A stretch of 64,000 nucleotides of DNA from Pseudoalteromonas arctica A 37-1-2 (GCF_000238395.3 NZ_CP011025.1:2108001-2172000), one strand, 5' to 3'; positions 45,667-56,330 are shown, counted from the stretch's first letter. Translations and numbers: made by a program. The notes: generated by a model from the sequence alone, not told the origin.

Positions 45667-46491
45667 TTAACTTGCTAATGCCGCTTTAACCTTATCTCGG
45701 TAGCTACGGCTCACTTTTAATTCTTGGCCATTTTCAAGTACTAATAAATACTCACCACTTACTTGTGTAACCAATTTACTAATTTGTTTTGTATTTACTA
45801 TTGCGCTGCGATGTACACGCACAAATAACTGAGGGTCGAGCTCTTGCTCTAGCTCTTTCATTGTTTTACGTAGAATATGCGTTTGTCCGTCTTCACAGTG
45901 CAAACACATATAGTCACCTGCTGCATCAACCCATTGGATAGTCGCTACTGGTACACGAATAATTTCACCCTGCTCTTTTACAGCAAGCGATTCTGGGTAA
46001 CGTCTGTCTGTTAGCATATCGCCAGTGGCTAATTTTTTAAGTATTTCTTCGCAATTGTTACCAGTAATACCGGCTACAAAACTCGCTAGTTTTTTCTTAT
46101 GGGCGTTGTCTTGCTGCGTTTTTAAGTAGGTATGCACTTTTTCTACCGCCTGTTTTAGTCTGTTATCATCAACGGGTTTTAAAATGTAATCGAGAGCATG
46201 AATTTCAAACGCTTTTACAGCAAACTGGTCAAAGGCCGTTACAAATACAATCGCTGGTAATGCTTTTGAGCTTTCGCTAAGGGCTCTTGCTACTTCAAAG
46301 CCATTCATACCTGGCATTTGAATATCTAAAAAAACCAAATCAATTTTCTCGCTTTGACACATTTCAATTGCATCAGCGCCTGAACTACACAATTTAATTA
46401 CTTCAATATCAGAGTATTCTTCGAGCCTTACCGCTAAACCTTTTCGTGCTAACGGTTCATCATCAACAATGAGTGTTTTTATTTTAGTCAT
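45667..46491 (-). CDS. LytR/AlgR-family response regulator
   Basis: A 274-residue response regulator. Receiver domain (residues 1-125) with acidic pair DDEPLAR, phosphoacceptor Asp in LVFLDIQMPGMNG, and Lys in ILKPVDD. A LytTR DNA-binding domain (about 165-274) follows, with the typical RVPVATIQWVDAAGDYM and FVRVHRSAIVNTKQI. Its start overlaps the end of the histidine kinase gene by 8 bases, so the two form a cotranslated two-component system. Such pairs sense extracellular signals or cell-envelope state; the target genes are unknown here. The SulP gene next door is on the same strand but separated by a terminator. Confidence 0.9.
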   Translation of the reverse strand: MTKIKTLIVDDEPLARKGLAVRLEEYSDIEVIKLCSSGADAIEMCQSEKIDLVFLDIQMPGMNGFEVARALSESSKALPAIVFVTAFDQFAVKAFEIHALDYILKPVDDNRLKQAVEKVHTYLKTQQDNAHKKKLASFVAGITGNNCEEILKKLATGDMLTDRRYPESLAVKEQGEIIRVPVATIQWVDAAGDYMCLHCEDGQTHILRKTMKELEQELDPQLFVRVHRSAIVNTKQISKLVTQVSGEYLLVLENGQELKVSRSYRDKVKAALAS

Positions 46492-47560
46492 TTTTCACAG
46501 CCTTCTCAAAAGGTACTCGCAGATTAACTTTTAATCCACTTGGCGTATTATGTGATAATACAAACGAATAATTATTTTCATACAACGTTTTTAATCTATC
46601 TTTGGTATTAGCGACACCTACGCCTTGAGCGTTAACTAATTGGCCATCGAGTATGTCAGTACCTGGGCCGTTGTCGCCCACTTCTAGTAATAACTCATTC
46701 GCAAATACCTGTGCTTTTATATCAATTACTCCACCTTCTGTTAGATGGGCAATAGCATACTTAATTGCGTTTTCAATAATAGGTTGCAAAATTAAGCTCG
46801 GTACTAAAGCCTCTTTAGCTTGCTCGCTTATATCTACATTTACCTTTAATCGCTCATCAAAACGTACACGTTCTATTTCTAAGTAAAGCATGAGTGCATG
46901 TAACTCTTGCTCTAGCGGTACTTTCTTTATTGGATCGGTATTTAATGTATAACGTAGAAAGTCACTTAGCCTTGCTACCATTAAGTTAGCATCTTTGTTT
47001 TCTTTAACCAAAATTAAAGTAGAAATAGCGTTAAGTGTATTGAATAAAAAATGGGGATTGAGCTGATACCTAAGCATTTTTAATTGCGCTTCGTGTGCCA
47101 TAGTTGTGGCTTTTAGTGCTTTTTGTCGCTCACTTTGTAATAACTGATAATATTTAACGCCAAAGTACAAACCACTCCAACATAAAATAATATAAACCGA
47201 ATCTAAACCTTGCTGCAGGTAATAAAACCACTCCTCTGGTCTATAACCATGGCGGTATATTTCCCACAAATTAAATTTTTGAACGACAGCCCATAAAGTA
47301 CCTGTTACATAAGAGGCACCAAATACCACAATCATTAATACCCAAGGCGAGGCATTCCAAATTTTACGGTAAATATACCTAAGCGGTACTGTCATTAAGC
47401 AACCAGCGTAAGCATTTAATAAAATAACAAATACGTATATATCACGCATTTCAAATACTTTAGAGCCAATATAATTTACTAACGCATAACCAATCCAGCC
47501 TGCAATTTGCAAAAGCCAAAAAAAGCGCTGTCTGTTATCGACTAAAGATTGCCAGTTCAA
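46484..47560 (-). CDS. LytS-like sensor histidine kinase (His_kinase family)
   Basis: A 358-residue membrane kinase. The N-terminal half has four likely transmembrane helices (about residues 14-32, 40-62, 72-92 and 118-135). A short linker leads to the His_kinase domain with the phosphorylated His in QLNPHFLFNTLNAIS. The ATPase domain carries NAIKYA and VGDNGPG. No separate sensor domain such as GAF or 5TM-LYT is evident, so the signal is perceived within the membrane. It is first in an overlapping two-gene unit with the LytTR response regulator. Confidence 0.9.
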   Translation of the reverse strand: MNWQSLVDNRQRFFWLLQIAGWIGYALVNYIGSKVFEMRDIYVFVILLNAYAGCLMTVPLRYIYRKIWNASPWVLMIVVFGASYVTGTLWAVVQKFNLWEIYRHGYRPEEWFYYLQQGLDSVYIILCWSGLYFGVKYYQLLQSERQKALKATTMAHEAQLKMLRYQLNPHFLFNTLNAISTLILVKENKDANLMVARLSDFLRYTLNTDPIKKVPLEQELHALMLYLEIERVRFDERLKVNVDISEQAKEALVPSLILQPIIENAIKYAIAHLTEGGVIDIKAQVFANELLLEVGDNGPGTDILDGQLVNAQGVGVANTKDRLKTLYENNYSFVLSHNTPSGLKVNLRVPFEKAVKND

Positions 47561-47754
47561 AATAGATGTTTACTCCGTATAGTTAAAGACTAATTCCATA
47601 AAATAGGCGCTTGTTATTCTTTATTATTTTTACCTATGTAGGGCTAATTTTAATAAAATTAGATAGTCTTATTATATAGATTTATGAGTTTGCATAGCAC
47701 TACAGCCTACCTTGCTTTTTAATAGTCTTACCGCAAACAAATAGTAGATACACT

Positions 47755-47789
47755 AAAAAAGCGAAAGGTTATTCACCTTTCGCTTTTTA
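47755..47789 (-). terminator. Terminator of SulP gene
   Basis: Stem AAAAAGCGAAAGGT/ACCTTTCGCTTTTT with a 5-base loop and T run, 23 bases downstream of the stop. Confidence 0.9.
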
Positions 47790-47811
47790 AATATAAATAG
47801 CTTTGTGTAAA

Positions 47812-49380
47812 TTAAGCTAGTTTGTCTGATGCTACTTTGTATGTTGGGTCTTCAATCACATTCACTTCAACCAAATCACGTGCTTTATGAAGCAACTGCG
47901 TACAGTCTTTACTTAAGTGACGTAAGTGAAGTTGTTTACCTGCTTTTGTGTACTTATCAGCAAGTGTGTCAATTGCTTCTATTGCACTGTGATCAGATAC
48001 GCGGCTATGCTTAAATTCAACAATTACATTTTTAGGATCATTTTTAACATCAAATAACTCTGCAAAGTTTTTAACTGAACCAAAGAAAAGCGGGCCATGT
48101 AACTCATATACTTTAGCGCCTTCTTCATCAATATAGTTAGTTGTGTATATGTGCTTAGCATGCTGCCAAGCAAATACTAATGCAGATACAATAACACCTA
48201 CACATACTGCAATCGCTAAATCGGTAATAACCGTCACACCCGATACAAGTACTATTACGAACGCGTCTGATAGAGGCACACGCTTCATCATTTTAAAGCT
48301 GGCCCATTCAAACGTACCTAATACAACCATAAACATAACACCAACAAGTGCAGCTAGTGGGATCATCTCAATTAAGCTTGAAGCGAATATGATGAACGCA
48401 AGCAACATCAATGCAGCACTTATACCCGATAAGCGAGAACGACCACCTGAGTTAATGTTGATCATTGATTGACCAATCATTGCACAACCACCCATAGCAC
48501 CAAACATACCACAAGTAATATTTGCAGCGCCTTGGCCTATACACTCTTTATTACTATGACCGCGAGTTTCTGTAATCTCGTCAATTAAGCTAAGCGTTAA
48601 TAATGATTCAATTAAACCAATAGCCGCTAAAATAAGTGCATAAGGAAAAATAATTTGTAGCGTTTCGAAAGTAAACGGTACCATAGGAATATGAAACTGA
48701 GGTAAACCGCCTGCAATTGTTGCAGCTTCGTCGCCTGTCATTCCTTTTAAGAAATCAACTACGGTATGCGCTTCTAAGTCCAAACCAATAACTAAAGCGG
48801 TCACTGTAATAATAGCGACTAATGTAGAGGGTACAGCCGTTGTTAGTTTAGGTAAAAACTGAATAATAGCCATCGTTAAAGCCACTAAACCAAGCATAAT
48901 ATATAACGGGTTACCCGTCATCCATTCTTGTCCGCCCATACCATCAGGCACTTTAAATTGTCCTAACTGAGCAAGAAAAATAACAATAGCTAAGCCGTTT
49001 ACAAAACCAAGCATTACCGGATGAGGAACCATGCGGATAAACTTACCGAGTTTAAATACACCCGCGAGTATCTGCAGTATGCCCATGAGCAATACGGTCG
49101 CAAATAAATACTCAACACCATGATCAAGCACTAAACTTACCATAACAACAGCTAGTGCACCGGTTGCACCTGAAATCATACCAGGGCGGCCACCAAATAT
49201 AGCCGTGATTAAACCAACGATAAACGCGGCATATAGACCAACTAAAGGTTCTACATTTGCAACAAAGGCAAACGCAACAGCTTCTGGCACCAAGGCTAGC
49301 GCCACAGTTAATCCAGATAGAATATCGTTTTTAGCAGAGCTAGGCGCCCTACTGAGTAAGTTAAACATTGAGTTCCTCAA
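47812..49380 (-). CDS. SulP family anion transporter with STAS domain
   Basis: A 522-residue inner-membrane transporter of the SulP family. The membrane part (residues 1 to about 405) has many helices and the signature [16 protein letters not shown] near the start. The C-terminal STAS domain (about 425-520) contains the phosphorylatable-type loop [11 protein letters not shown]. SulP proteins carry sulfate, bicarbonate or other anions with sodium or proton coupling; the substrate cannot be told from sequence, but bicarbonate (BicA-like) is a frequent role in marine bacteria. Single gene with its own terminator. Confidence 0.9.
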   Translation of the reverse strand: MRNSMFNLLSRAPSSAKNDILSGLTVALALVPEAVAFAFVANVEPLVGLYAAFIVGLITAIFGGRPGMISGATGALAVVMVSLVLDHGVEYLFATVLLMGILQILAGVFKLGKFIRMVPHPVMLGFVNGLAIVIFLAQLGQFKVPDGMGGQEWMTGNPLYIMLGLVALTMAIIQFLPKLTTAVPSTLVAIITVTALVIGLDLEAHTVVDFLKGMTGDEAATIAGGLPQFHIPMVPFTFETLQIIFPYALILAAIGLIESLLTLSLIDEITETRGHSNKECIGQGAANITCGMFGAMGGCAMIGQSMININSGGRSRLSGISAALMLLAFIIFASSLIEMIPLAALVGVMFMVVLGTFEWASFKMMKRVPLSDAFVIVLVSGVTVITDLAIAVCVGVIVSALVFAWQHAKHIYTTNYIDEEGAKVYELHGPLFFGSVKNFAELFDVKNDPKNVIVEFKHSRVSDHSAIEAIDTLADKYTKAGKQLHLRHLSKDCTQLLHKARDLVEVNVIEDPTYKVASDKLA

Positions 49381-49497
49381 ATGGTGTAATGGGTATCAAA
49401 AAAAACGCTAAATTCTACCAAATTAGCGCTCAGTTAACAATTGTCATTATGTGGTTAAACTAAACTAAAAGAGGTTTAGCTTTTAAAAGAAGTGCTT

Positions 49498-49956
49498 TTA
49501 TAAAGGGAGGGAAGTACTACGTTTTACACATGTCATTGTTACATTAGAATGTACTTCTTGTACATATTCTAAGCTTAGTAAATTATCGCGTACAAAGTGC
49601 TCATAACCTTCTATGCCTTGTGAAATTATGCGTAGCATAAAGTCCATTGTTCCAGCCATGGTGTAACACTCTGTTACTTGATCATAACTCATTATAAGTT
49701 TTTCAAATTCAGCAAGGTTCTTTTTACCGTGATTTGATAAACGCACATGTGCATATACAAGCATATCAAAGCCAAGTTTTTTCTCATCTAAAAGAGCCAC
49801 TTTGCTTTTTATATAACCATCTTGCTCTAGCTTGGCAATTCGACGCCAGCATGGAGATTGAGACAAGCCTACTTTATCAGCAATTTCTGCGGTTGATAAA
49901 CTAGCATCTTGTTGTAAAAGTGCCAATATTTGGCGATCTACGTGATTTAGAGACAT
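49498..49956 (-). CDS. Lrp/AsnC family transcriptional regulator
   Basis: A 152-residue Lrp-type regulator: N-terminal helix-turn-helix (DRQILALLQQDASLSTAEIA, LSQSPCWRRI) and a C-terminal RAM ligand-binding domain (VTECYTMAGTMDFMLRI). Such proteins usually sense amino acids and control nearby or widespread genes. It lies between the SulP transporter and an MBL-fold enzyme on the same strand with gaps over 100 bases each, so its targets are not evident from context. Confidence 0.92.
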   Translation of the reverse strand: MSLNHVDRQILALLQQDASLSTAEIADKVGLSQSPCWRRIAKLEQDGYIKSKVALLDEKKLGFDMLVYAHVRLSNHGKKNLAEFEKLIMSYDQVTECYTMAGTMDFMLRIISQGIEGYEHFVRDNLLSLEYVQEVHSNVTMTCVKRSTSLPL

Positions 49957-50063
49957 TTTATTTCTTATTTATCAAATAAACTGGTTAAATTATACAACCA
50001 TTTTAAAACTCAGTCTGCTTATTTTTAATTTTTATGCAGTTTGCCAAACTTCAAATAAGTAAC

Positions 50064-50705
50064 TTAACCAAACTTACCACTCACAAAAGGATTTGTTTGT
50101 TTTTCAAATCCAACCGTAGTGTCGCTCCCATGCCCTGCCAATATTTTAGTATTATCAGGTAAGGTTAGAATATGCGTCTTAATCGACTCTATAAGTTGTT
50201 CGCTGTTCCCCTTAGGGAAATCAGTTCGCCCTACTGAGCCTTTAAAAATAACATCACCTACAATAACGCATTCATAGTCTTGTTGATAAAACACAATATG
50301 ACCAGGTGTATGCCCTGGGCAATGCTTCACTAAAAAGCTAAGTTTACCTACGCTAACGGTGTCGTTATGGTTTAGCCAAATATCCGGATAAAAAGGCTCA
50401 ATGGGTTTAAACCCGAACATTTGTGCTTGCATAGGTAAGTTTTCAAACCAGAAGCACTCATCTTTTTGTGGGCCAATAATTTGTACGTTAAATTGATTAC
50501 GTAAAATATCAGCCCCACCCACATGATCTAAATGCCCGTGCGTTAACCAAATAGCACTTAATTCTAGTTTATGCTCATTAAGGGCTGCTACTATTTTATT
50601 AGGGTCGCCACCTGGGTCTATGACTACGGCTTGTTTAGTTTCACTACACCAAATAATACGACTATTTTGTGCAAATGCAGTGACGGGTATGGTTATAATT
50701 TGCAT
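50064..50705 (-). CDS. MBL-fold hydrolase, YcbL/glyoxalase II-like
   Basis: A 213-residue metallo-beta-lactamase-fold protein like E. coli YcbL, a type II glyoxalase-related hydrolase. The metal-binding HxHxDH is seen as THGHLDH, with further ligands in HCPGHTPGH, GDVIFKGSVGRTDF and GHGSDTT. The ATG at 50705 (MQIITIPVTAF) is the family-consistent start; the frame extends to 50753 but that part overlaps the peptidase gene end. Only one base separates it from the stop of the M14 peptidase gene, so the two are an operon. Probable thioester hydrolase activity; substrate unknown. Confidence 0.88.
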   Translation of the reverse strand: MQIITIPVTAFAQNSRIIWCSETKQAVVIDPGGDPNKIVAALNEHKLELSAIWLTHGHLDHVGGADILRNQFNVQIIGPQKDECFWFENLPMQAQMFGFKPIEPFYPDIWLNHNDTVSVGKLSFLVKHCPGHTPGHIVFYQQDYECVIVGDVIFKGSVGRTDFPKGNSEQLIESIKTHILTLPDNTKILAGHGSDTTVGFEKQTNPFVSGKFG

Positions 50706-50706
50706 A

Positions 50707-52524
50707 TTAGATTTCTTTACTTTTTTGATCCGGGATAACAACTTCTTCTTCAAATGACATCAATATTGGGTACTTTAAGTACGCTTGATCATAAAATGGA
50801 CTTTGCTCATATAACCAGTTTAATCTCGCATCAGCGTCGCTTGCGAACGATTTATCTTTAAGCTTTTCATCAAACTTAAGCGCTAGCTTTGGATTGTCCT
50901 TTAGCATTTGGCGTGCAAACGGAATTAGTGCATAGTTTTCCATGTACTCAGTACGCTGAAAAATAGTATTAAATTCCCCCCATGCAAAAAACGAATCTGG
51001 TGCTTCAGGGTGCAATAAATGCACAGCAAGCTCACCTGCTTTTTGTTGAGTATTGACTTGATACCAACCATCTAAATCTACATTTATAGCAGGGACATAA
51101 TCAAAACTTGCTGACACTCTAAAACGGCCTTCAAATGGTGCTTTATCAAACGTGTAGTCTGCCACCTTTGCTACTTTTAAAGGCTGTGTGTTTGCCCCTT
51201 CAAGTTTATTAATAGAGACACCATGTAACTTTAGTTTCTTAATAATATTGCGATATACAGGCGGAATAAAAAAAGCTTTAGGTACTTCAACTGTATGTTG
51301 TACATCTTTTTGCCAATAAATAGGTAAGTCGGTATATGTATGTGCTTTACCCAAATACTTCACTTCATTTTGGCCTGAGAGCGCATTCATGCTTGATGAA
51401 TACTCAATACCTTTAAACTGCGCAATCGTATCAGCTTGCTTGGAATAGCCACGCTTTACTATTAACTGTTTAGGAACAAATTCCTGTTCTTTTTTTACTG
51501 CATTAGCTAATTCATGACTGTGCTTTGATAGCGCAGTAATAGCACCATCTAAAAATACGTAAGTTCCTAATACACGTTGCTTGTAAGGCTTCAATGAATG
51601 ATTTTCAACTAAAATAGTCGGTAATGACTTTAAATCACCCCAACCATTTGAAAAGCGCGGCGTAGCAACCCATCCCGCTAATCCTTTTTTAAAGTCGCGC
51701 TTGTCCATAACAAAAACAAGTGGCCCTGGCATGTGCCCTTGCTTAGCTAGCGTATCGTCAATCAGAGGTTTAAAAAACTGGTTTAGTGCATCAGATACCG
51801 CAGGCGACTCGCTTGAAAATACCGGATTGTAGCCATAAGTCACATCGTATTGGTAATCTGCGCCGTCGGTTACGTGTACATCAATGTATAAATTTGGGTT
51901 GTAGTCGTTAATAACCTTTAGAACACTTCTAACTTCTGGGGTATCTAATTTAGTAAAATCACGATTTAAATTAAGGTTATTAGCATTTGTTCTAAAGCCC
52001 ATTTTTGTAGGGCCCCGTTGATTGATGCGATTGAATGCACTGCTACGTTCGTGTCCATCTACATTTAAAATAGGAATAAATAATATGTTTACCTTTTTTA
52101 AAATGTCACGGCGCTTACCCGTCGCTATATCTCTAAGCAACATAAACATGGCATCTTTACCGTCTATTTCACCAGAATGTATTCCTGCCTGAATAAAAAT
52201 AGTTGGCTTAGTGCTATTAGCCATTTGCCTTGCTTCAAAAAAACCTTGTTCACTGGCAATCAACATTTTTATTGCACGCTTGCTATTACTATAGCCAATG
52301 GTTTGAGATTGAAACTGAGTAGGGTTTGCAGCAACTAACCTATCAACAAATGCCATTGTATTTGCATAATCTGGCGACGCTTCACCTGCTGAAAGCTCAA
52401 AATCTGTAGTTAACGGCCCTTGTTTTTGTAAAAGCTCTACGCTTTTCCCCTGCCACTCAATTAATGGAGGTAAGTGTGCGTCATACGCCACACTTGCAGA
52501 TAAAACTAGTAAACTTGCAAACAT
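50707..52524 (-). CDS. M14 family zinc carboxypeptidase, exported
   Basis: A 605-residue exported M14 metallocarboxypeptidase-like protein. A signal peptide begins at the ATG at 52524 (MFASLLVLSASVAYDA). A longer TTG start at 52539 exists, but the ATG has AGAGA just upstream. Zinc ligands: the HxxE pair in GIHSGEIDG, and the third His in DVHVTDG. The N-terminal catalytic domain (about 50-320) is followed by a large unassigned C-terminal part of about 280 residues. It probably trims peptides in the periplasm. Cotranscribed with the MBL-fold gene, one base apart. Confidence 0.85.
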   Translation of the reverse strand: MFASLLVLSASVAYDAHLPPLIEWQGKSVELLQKQGPLTTDFELSAGEASPDYANTMAFVDRLVAANPTQFQSQTIGYSNSKRAIKMLIASEQGFFEARQMANSTKPTIFIQAGIHSGEIDGKDAMFMLLRDIATGKRRDILKKVNILFIPILNVDGHERSSAFNRINQRGPTKMGFRTNANNLNLNRDFTKLDTPEVRSVLKVINDYNPNLYIDVHVTDGADYQYDVTYGYNPVFSSESPAVSDALNQFFKPLIDDTLAKQGHMPGPLVFVMDKRDFKKGLAGWVATPRFSNGWGDLKSLPTILVENHSLKPYKQRVLGTYVFLDGAITALSKHSHELANAVKKEQEFVPKQLIVKRGYSKQADTIAQFKGIEYSSSMNALSGQNEVKYLGKAHTYTDLPIYWQKDVQHTVEVPKAFFIPPVYRNIIKKLKLHGVSINKLEGANTQPLKVAKVADYTFDKAPFEGRFRVSASFDYVPAINVDLDGWYQVNTQQKAGELAVHLLHPEAPDSFFAWGEFNTIFQRTEYMENYALIPFARQMLKDNPKLALKFDEKLKDKSFASDADARLNWLYEQSPFYDQAYLKYPILMSFEEEVVIPDQKSKEI

Positions 52525-52696
52525 AAAATTCTCTAACAAACGCCTTAATTATATAAATTATATCAACTAAATTTTTTATAATGAGGAAACTGCGGTGATT
52601 CAACAAAAAAATGCAGCCAATTACATGTCACTCATTCACACCTGTCTTTTAAGGCTATATAACGTTATTAATGTACAGTAATTCATTACATTACTA

Positions 52697-52908
52697 TTTA
52701 TACCAACTCGTAAAAATACTTAATCAATTTAAAGGATTACATCTGACGCTAACAGCGCCAAAAATGTCTGATATACGTCTGCATGGATCCAGGAGAGTGA
52801 GTAATGATGGAGCAATTGCCAAGAACAACTAAATAGTGAATTTCGCCCTGCTCTCACGTATCTTTTTATCGATAAATAGAGCTAATATAAGCAGATGGGT
52901 ATTAATTT
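52697..52908. repeat. MITE-like dispersed repeat, copy 2
   Basis: Aligned with 33494-33708. The left end reads TTTATACCAACTCG; the right end is degenerate (TGGGTATTAA). The middle hairpin is CTGCATGG with a one-base mismatch (near 52779-52792). Same orientation relative to the window as copy 1. It lies between the peptidase promoter and the rplT terminator, so insertion broke no gene. Confidence 0.7.
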
Positions 52909-52964
52909 GAAAAAGCCGATTTAGCTCAGCTATAAAAAAGTGTAAGTTATTAAATTACAGGCAC

Positions 52965-52993
52965 AAAAAAAGGAGCCATAGGCTCCTTTTTTA
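52965..52993 (-). terminator. Terminator of thrS-infC-rpmI-rplT operon
   Basis: Perfect stem AAAAAGGAGCC/GGCTCCTTTTT with a 3-base loop, just downstream of rplT. Confidence 0.9.
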
Positions 52994-53011
52994 ATACTTA
53001 TATGAAAAAGC

Positions 53012-53371
53012 TTAAGCGGCTAGGCCTTCTTTTGCTTTTTCTACAAGCGCTGCGAATGCAACTTGGTCATAAACAGCGATATCTGCAAGGATCTTACGAT
53101 CGATTTCTACAGATGTCTTTTTAAGACCATTGATAAAACGGCTGTAAGACAGACCATTTTGACGTGAAGCAGCATTGATACGTGCAATCCATAATTGACG
53201 GAAAGTACGTTTCTTCGCACGACGGTCACGGTAAGCGTATTGACCCGCTTTAGTAACAGCCTGGAAAGCTACGCGGTAAACACGTGAACGTGCTCCGTAG
53301 TAACCTTTTGCTTGTTTTAAAACTTTTTTGTGACGTGCACGTGCGACAACGCCGCGTTTAACTCTTGCCAT
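53012..53371 (-). CDS. rplT: 50S ribosomal protein L20
   Basis: A 119-residue basic protein with the L20 signature [22 protein letters not shown] at the start and the [20 protein letters not shown] helix. L20 is an early assembly protein of the large subunit and, in related bacteria, represses translation of rpmI and itself. Last gene of the thrS, infC, rpmI, rplT block, 15 bases after rpmI. Confidence 0.98.
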   Translation of the reverse strand: MARVKRGVVARARHKKVLKQAKGYYGARSRVYRVAFQAVTKAGQYAYRDRRAKKRTFRQLWIARINAASRQNGLSYSRFINGLKKTSVEIDRKILADIAVYDQVAFAALVEKAKEGLAA

Positions 53372-53386
53372 TTCTAAAAACCCCTA

Positions 53387-53587
53387 TTAAGCGAACGGTA
53401 ACATACGTGAAACTAGACCATGGTCATTTTTATGAACCATCATCTTAGGACGTAGGTGTAACTTACGCTTAGAAGTTTTCTTAGTCAGAATATGACGAAG
53501 ATGCGCTTGTTTACGCTTGAAACCGCCAGAAGCAGTCTTTTTGAAACGCTTAGCAGCGCCACTGTGACTTTTTAGCTTATAAGCCAT
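53387..53587 (-). CDS. rpmI: 50S ribosomal protein L35
   Basis: A 66-residue basic protein of the L35 family ([20 protein letters not shown] at the start, [18 protein letters not shown] in the middle). Structural protein of the large subunit. It is preceded by a 212-base leader after infC that is likely the site of L20 autocontrol, and followed by rplT after 15 bases. Confidence 0.98.
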   Translation of the reverse strand: MAYKLKSHSGAAKRFKKTASGGFKRKQAHLRHILTKKTSKRKLHLRPKMMVHKNDHGLVSRMLPFA

Positions 53588-53799
53588 TGCAATAACTCCA
53601 AATTGTATTGCTTTTAAATTAGTAAGCAGGCGTGAGATATATTTCTATAGCTCCACTTTTAGGCCTAACTTACTGCCATGTTCCGGTGAAGACCCAGCAT
53701 AAATGCCGCAATCTTACTTTAATACCGGTTAACTCAGGTGAATATTCGCATATTACTTGCAGACCTGAGCTAATTTCGGTGCGTATTATCGCTTAAAAA
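53588..53799 (-). promoter_or_regulatory. Leader between infC and rpmI, possible L20 control site
   Basis: 212 noncoding bases containing an inverted repeat CTCAGGT (53733-53739) and ACCTGAG (53763-53769). In E. coli, L20 binds structured RNA in this part of the operon and blocks rpmI translation. Location and presence of structure fit; sequence was not compared with known L20 leaders. Confidence 0.45.
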
Positions 53800-54345
53800 T
53801 TATTTTTTAGCAACAGGCGCCATCATCATAACCATTTGGCGACCTTCAACACGATTTGGGAAAGACTCAACTACTGCAAGTTCTTCTAAATCGGCTTTGA
53901 TACGGTTTAATAATTCTATACCAATTTCTTGGTGAGCCATTTCACGACCACGGAAGCGGATAGTAATCTTAGCTTTATCGCCAGCTTCTAAGAACTTACG
54001 TAAGTTGCGAAGCTTAACCTGATAATCACCTTCATCCGTACCAGGACGGAATTTGATTTCTTTTATCTGGATTTGCTTTTGCTTCTTCTTCTGCTCTTTT
54101 AGTTCTTTGCTTTTTTCAAAGATGAACTTACCGTAATCCATGATTCTACAAACAGGCGGCTCAGCGTTTGGACTGATCTCAACAAGATCAACACCCGCTG
54201 CATCGGCCATAGTTTGCGCGTCTTGTAATGACTGAATTCCAGCTTGTTCGCCTTCAATGTCAATTAAACGAACTTCTTGCGCTGTAATTTCTTCGTTAAT
54301 ACGATTTTTTTGAGCTGTTTGTTGCCCTTTCTTGCCGCCTCTAAT
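53800..54345 (-). CDS. infC: Translation initiation factor IF-3
   Basis: A 181-residue IF-3 with its N-domain ([21 protein letters not shown]), the linker rich in Lys, and the C-domain ([25 protein letters not shown]). It keeps ribosomal subunits apart and checks the initiator codon. I set the start at an ATT codon (54345), with GGAGG eight bases upstream and the family N-terminus RGGKKGQQ right behind. The longer ATG start at 54369 would place the ribosome site inside the gene. A non-AUG start is the known device by which IF-3 represses its own synthesis. Follows thrS by 74 bases. Confidence 0.93.
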   Translation of the reverse strand: MRGGKKGQQTAQKNRINEEITAQEVRLIDIEGEQAGIQSLQDAQTMADAAGVDLVEISPNAEPPVCRIMDYGKFIFEKSKELKEQKKKQKQIQIKEIKFRPGTDEGDYQVKLRNLRKFLEAGDKAKITIRFRGREMAHQEIGIELLNRIKADLEELAVVESFPNRVEGRQMVMMMAPVAKK

Positions 54346-54419
54346 AGTACGTTCCTCCAAGAATATCAATAATATAAGCGTGTAATTGGCTGTTTGTTAA
54401 TGCCTTACACGCTCGATTT

Positions 54420-56330
54420 TTACTGTCGATTTTTAATTTCTTCGCTAATTTTAGCTACAAAATCATCGACATTAAATTTGCCTAGGTCTTCACCTGTGCG
54501 AGTACGCACTGCTACTTCTTGTTGTTCAACTTCTTTATCGCCAACGACAAGCAAGTATGGAATACGCTTCAGTGTATGCTCACGGATTTTAAAGCCAATC
54601 TTCTCATTTCTCAAGTCAGCAGCGGCTCTAATTCCAAGTTTATTTAATTTTTGTACAACTTCTTTAACATAAGGAGCCTGTTTATCGGTAATATTCATAA
54701 TTACCACTTGCTTTGGCGCAAGCCACGTCGGGAATAAACCAGCGTACTCTTCAGTTAAAATGCCAATAAAGCGTTCAATAGAACCTAAAATAGCACGATG
54801 TATCATTACAGGTGTACGACGTTCGTTATTTTCTGCTACATAAGTAGCGCCTAAACGACCCGGTAATGCAAAGTCTAATTGCACTGTACCACACTGCCAC
54901 GCTCTGTCTAAACAATCGTATAAAGTAAATTCAATCTTTGGACCATAAAACGCGCCTTCACCCGGAAGATAATCAAATTCAATATCGTTTAGCTTAAGTG
55001 CTTCGGCTAAAGCAAGCTCTGCTTTATCCCACATATGGTCTTCACCAATGCGTTGTTCTGGGCGAGTAGATAGCTTAACTACAATCTTCTCAAATCCGAA
55101 TGTTTCATATGTATCATAAACCATCTTAATACACGCTGAAACTTCGTCCATTATCTGCTCTTCGGTACAGAAAATGTGAGCATCATCTTGTGTAAAGCCA
55201 CGTACACGCATTAAACCGTGTAGTGCACCTGATGGTTCATTACGATGACAACAACCAAATTCAGCCATACGAAGTGGTAAATCACGGTACGATTTTAAAC
55301 CCTGGTTAAAGATCTGCACATGTCCTGGGCAGTTCATTGGTTTAATCGCGTATTCACGCTTTTCAGACTCAGTGGTAAACATTGCTTCTGAATACTTTTC
55401 CCAGTGACCTGATTTTTCCCAAAGTGAACGGTCCATCATCATTGGACCTTTTACTTCTTCGTACTCATATTCGCGTAACTTTTCACGTACAAATTCTTCA
55501 AGCTCGCGGTAAATGCTCCAACCATCGTTGTGCCAAAATACCATGCCTGGCGCTTCTTCTTGCCAATGCCATAAATCAAGCGCTTTACCAATACGGCGGT
55601 GATCGCGTTTTTCAGCTTCTTCAAGGCGTTTTAAATACGCTTTAAGTTGCTTTTTATCGCCCCACGCTGTGCCGTAAATGCGTTGTAGCATTTTGTTTTC
55701 TGAATCACCACGCCAATATGCACCCGCCACTTTCATTATTTTGAAGTTTTGGCAAAATTTCATGTTAGGAACGTGAGGTCCACGACACATGTCTACATAT
55801 TCTTCGTGATGATATAAACCTGGGCGGTCATCTTTAGCGATGTTTTCGTCCAGAATTTCTATTTTGTATGTTTCGCCACGCGCTTCAAATGTATCGCGTG
55901 CTTCTTGCCAGCTTACTGTTTTTTTCACTACGTCGTAGTTGGTTTTTGCAAGTTGCAACATACGCTTTTCAATTGCTTCAAGATCATCTTGTGATAATGA
56001 ATGTTCCATATCAATATCGTAGTAGAAACCGTTATCAATGGTAGGACCAATTGCCATTTTTGCGTCTGGGAAAAGTTGCTTAACTGCATGACCAATTAAG
56101 TGAGCACAAGAGTGACGAATGATTTCAAGGCCGTCATCGTCTTTAGCGGTAATGATCTCAAGACGAGAGTCTTCACTAATTAAATCACATGCATCAACAC
56201 GGTCGCCATTAACACGACCCGCAATGGTCGCTTTAGCTAAACCAGGGCCAATATCGTTTGCAACATCAAGCGTGCTTACAGGGTTTTCAAAACTACGTTG
56301 ACTTCCGTCTGGAAGAGTAATAACTGGCAT
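54420..56330 (-). CDS. thrS: Threonyl-tRNA synthetase
   Basis: A 636-residue class II synthetase. An N-terminal TGS domain ([14 protein letters not shown]), the editing domain with [17 protein letters not shown] and YxDMCRGPH, the catalytic core with motif 2 [25 protein letters not shown] and motif 3 GxxERFIG, and a C-terminal anticodon-binding domain are all seen. Zinc-site Cys and His in [10 protein letters not shown]. It loads threonine onto tRNA-Thr. First gene of the block with infC, rpmI and rplT. The 355-base gap upstream contains a GGGTG-CACCC hairpin near 56511-56525, where a regulatory leader could lie. Confidence 0.98.
   Translation of the reverse strand: MPVITLPDGSQRSFENPVSTLDVANDIGPGLAKATIAGRVNGDRVDACDLISEDSRLEIITAKDDDGLEIIRHSCAHLIGHAVKQLFPDAKMAIGPTIDNGFYYDIDMEHSLSQDDLEAIEKRMLQLAKTNYDVVKKTVSWQEARDTFEARGETYKIEILDENIAKDDRPGLYHHEEYVDMCRGPHVPNMKFCQNFKIMKVAGAYWRGDSENKMLQRIYGTAWGDKKQLKAYLKRLEEAEKRDHRRIGKALDLWHWQEEAPGMVFWHNDGWSIYRELEEFVREKLREYEYEEVKGPMMMDRSLWEKSGHWEKYSEAMFTTESEKREYAIKPMNCPGHVQIFNQGLKSYRDLPLRMAEFGCCHRNEPSGALHGLMRVRGFTQDDAHIFCTEEQIMDEVSACIKMVYDTYETFGFEKIVVKLSTRPEQRIGEDHMWDKAELALAEALKLNDIEFDYLPGEGAFYGPKIEFTLYDCLDRAWQCGTVQLDFALPGRLGATYVAENNERRTPVMIHRAILGSIERFIGILTEEYAGLFPTWLAPKQVVIMNITDKQAPYVKEVVQKLNKLGIRAAADLRNEKIGFKIREHTLKRIPYLLVVGDKEVEQQEVAVRTRTGEDLGKFNVDDFVAKISEEIKNRQ

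Larger units (their letters stand above)
52525..53011. other. Gap holding MITE-like copy 2 and rplT terminator
   Basis: 487 bases between the M14 peptidase start and the rplT stop. Contains the repeat copy at 52697-52908 and the terminator at 52965-52993. No gene seen in either strand. Confidence 0.6.

Noticed and set aside
49431..49442. AGTTAACAATT upstream of the SulP gene
   Set aside because: One mismatch in the TGTTAACA core and no functional link to the galactan locus.
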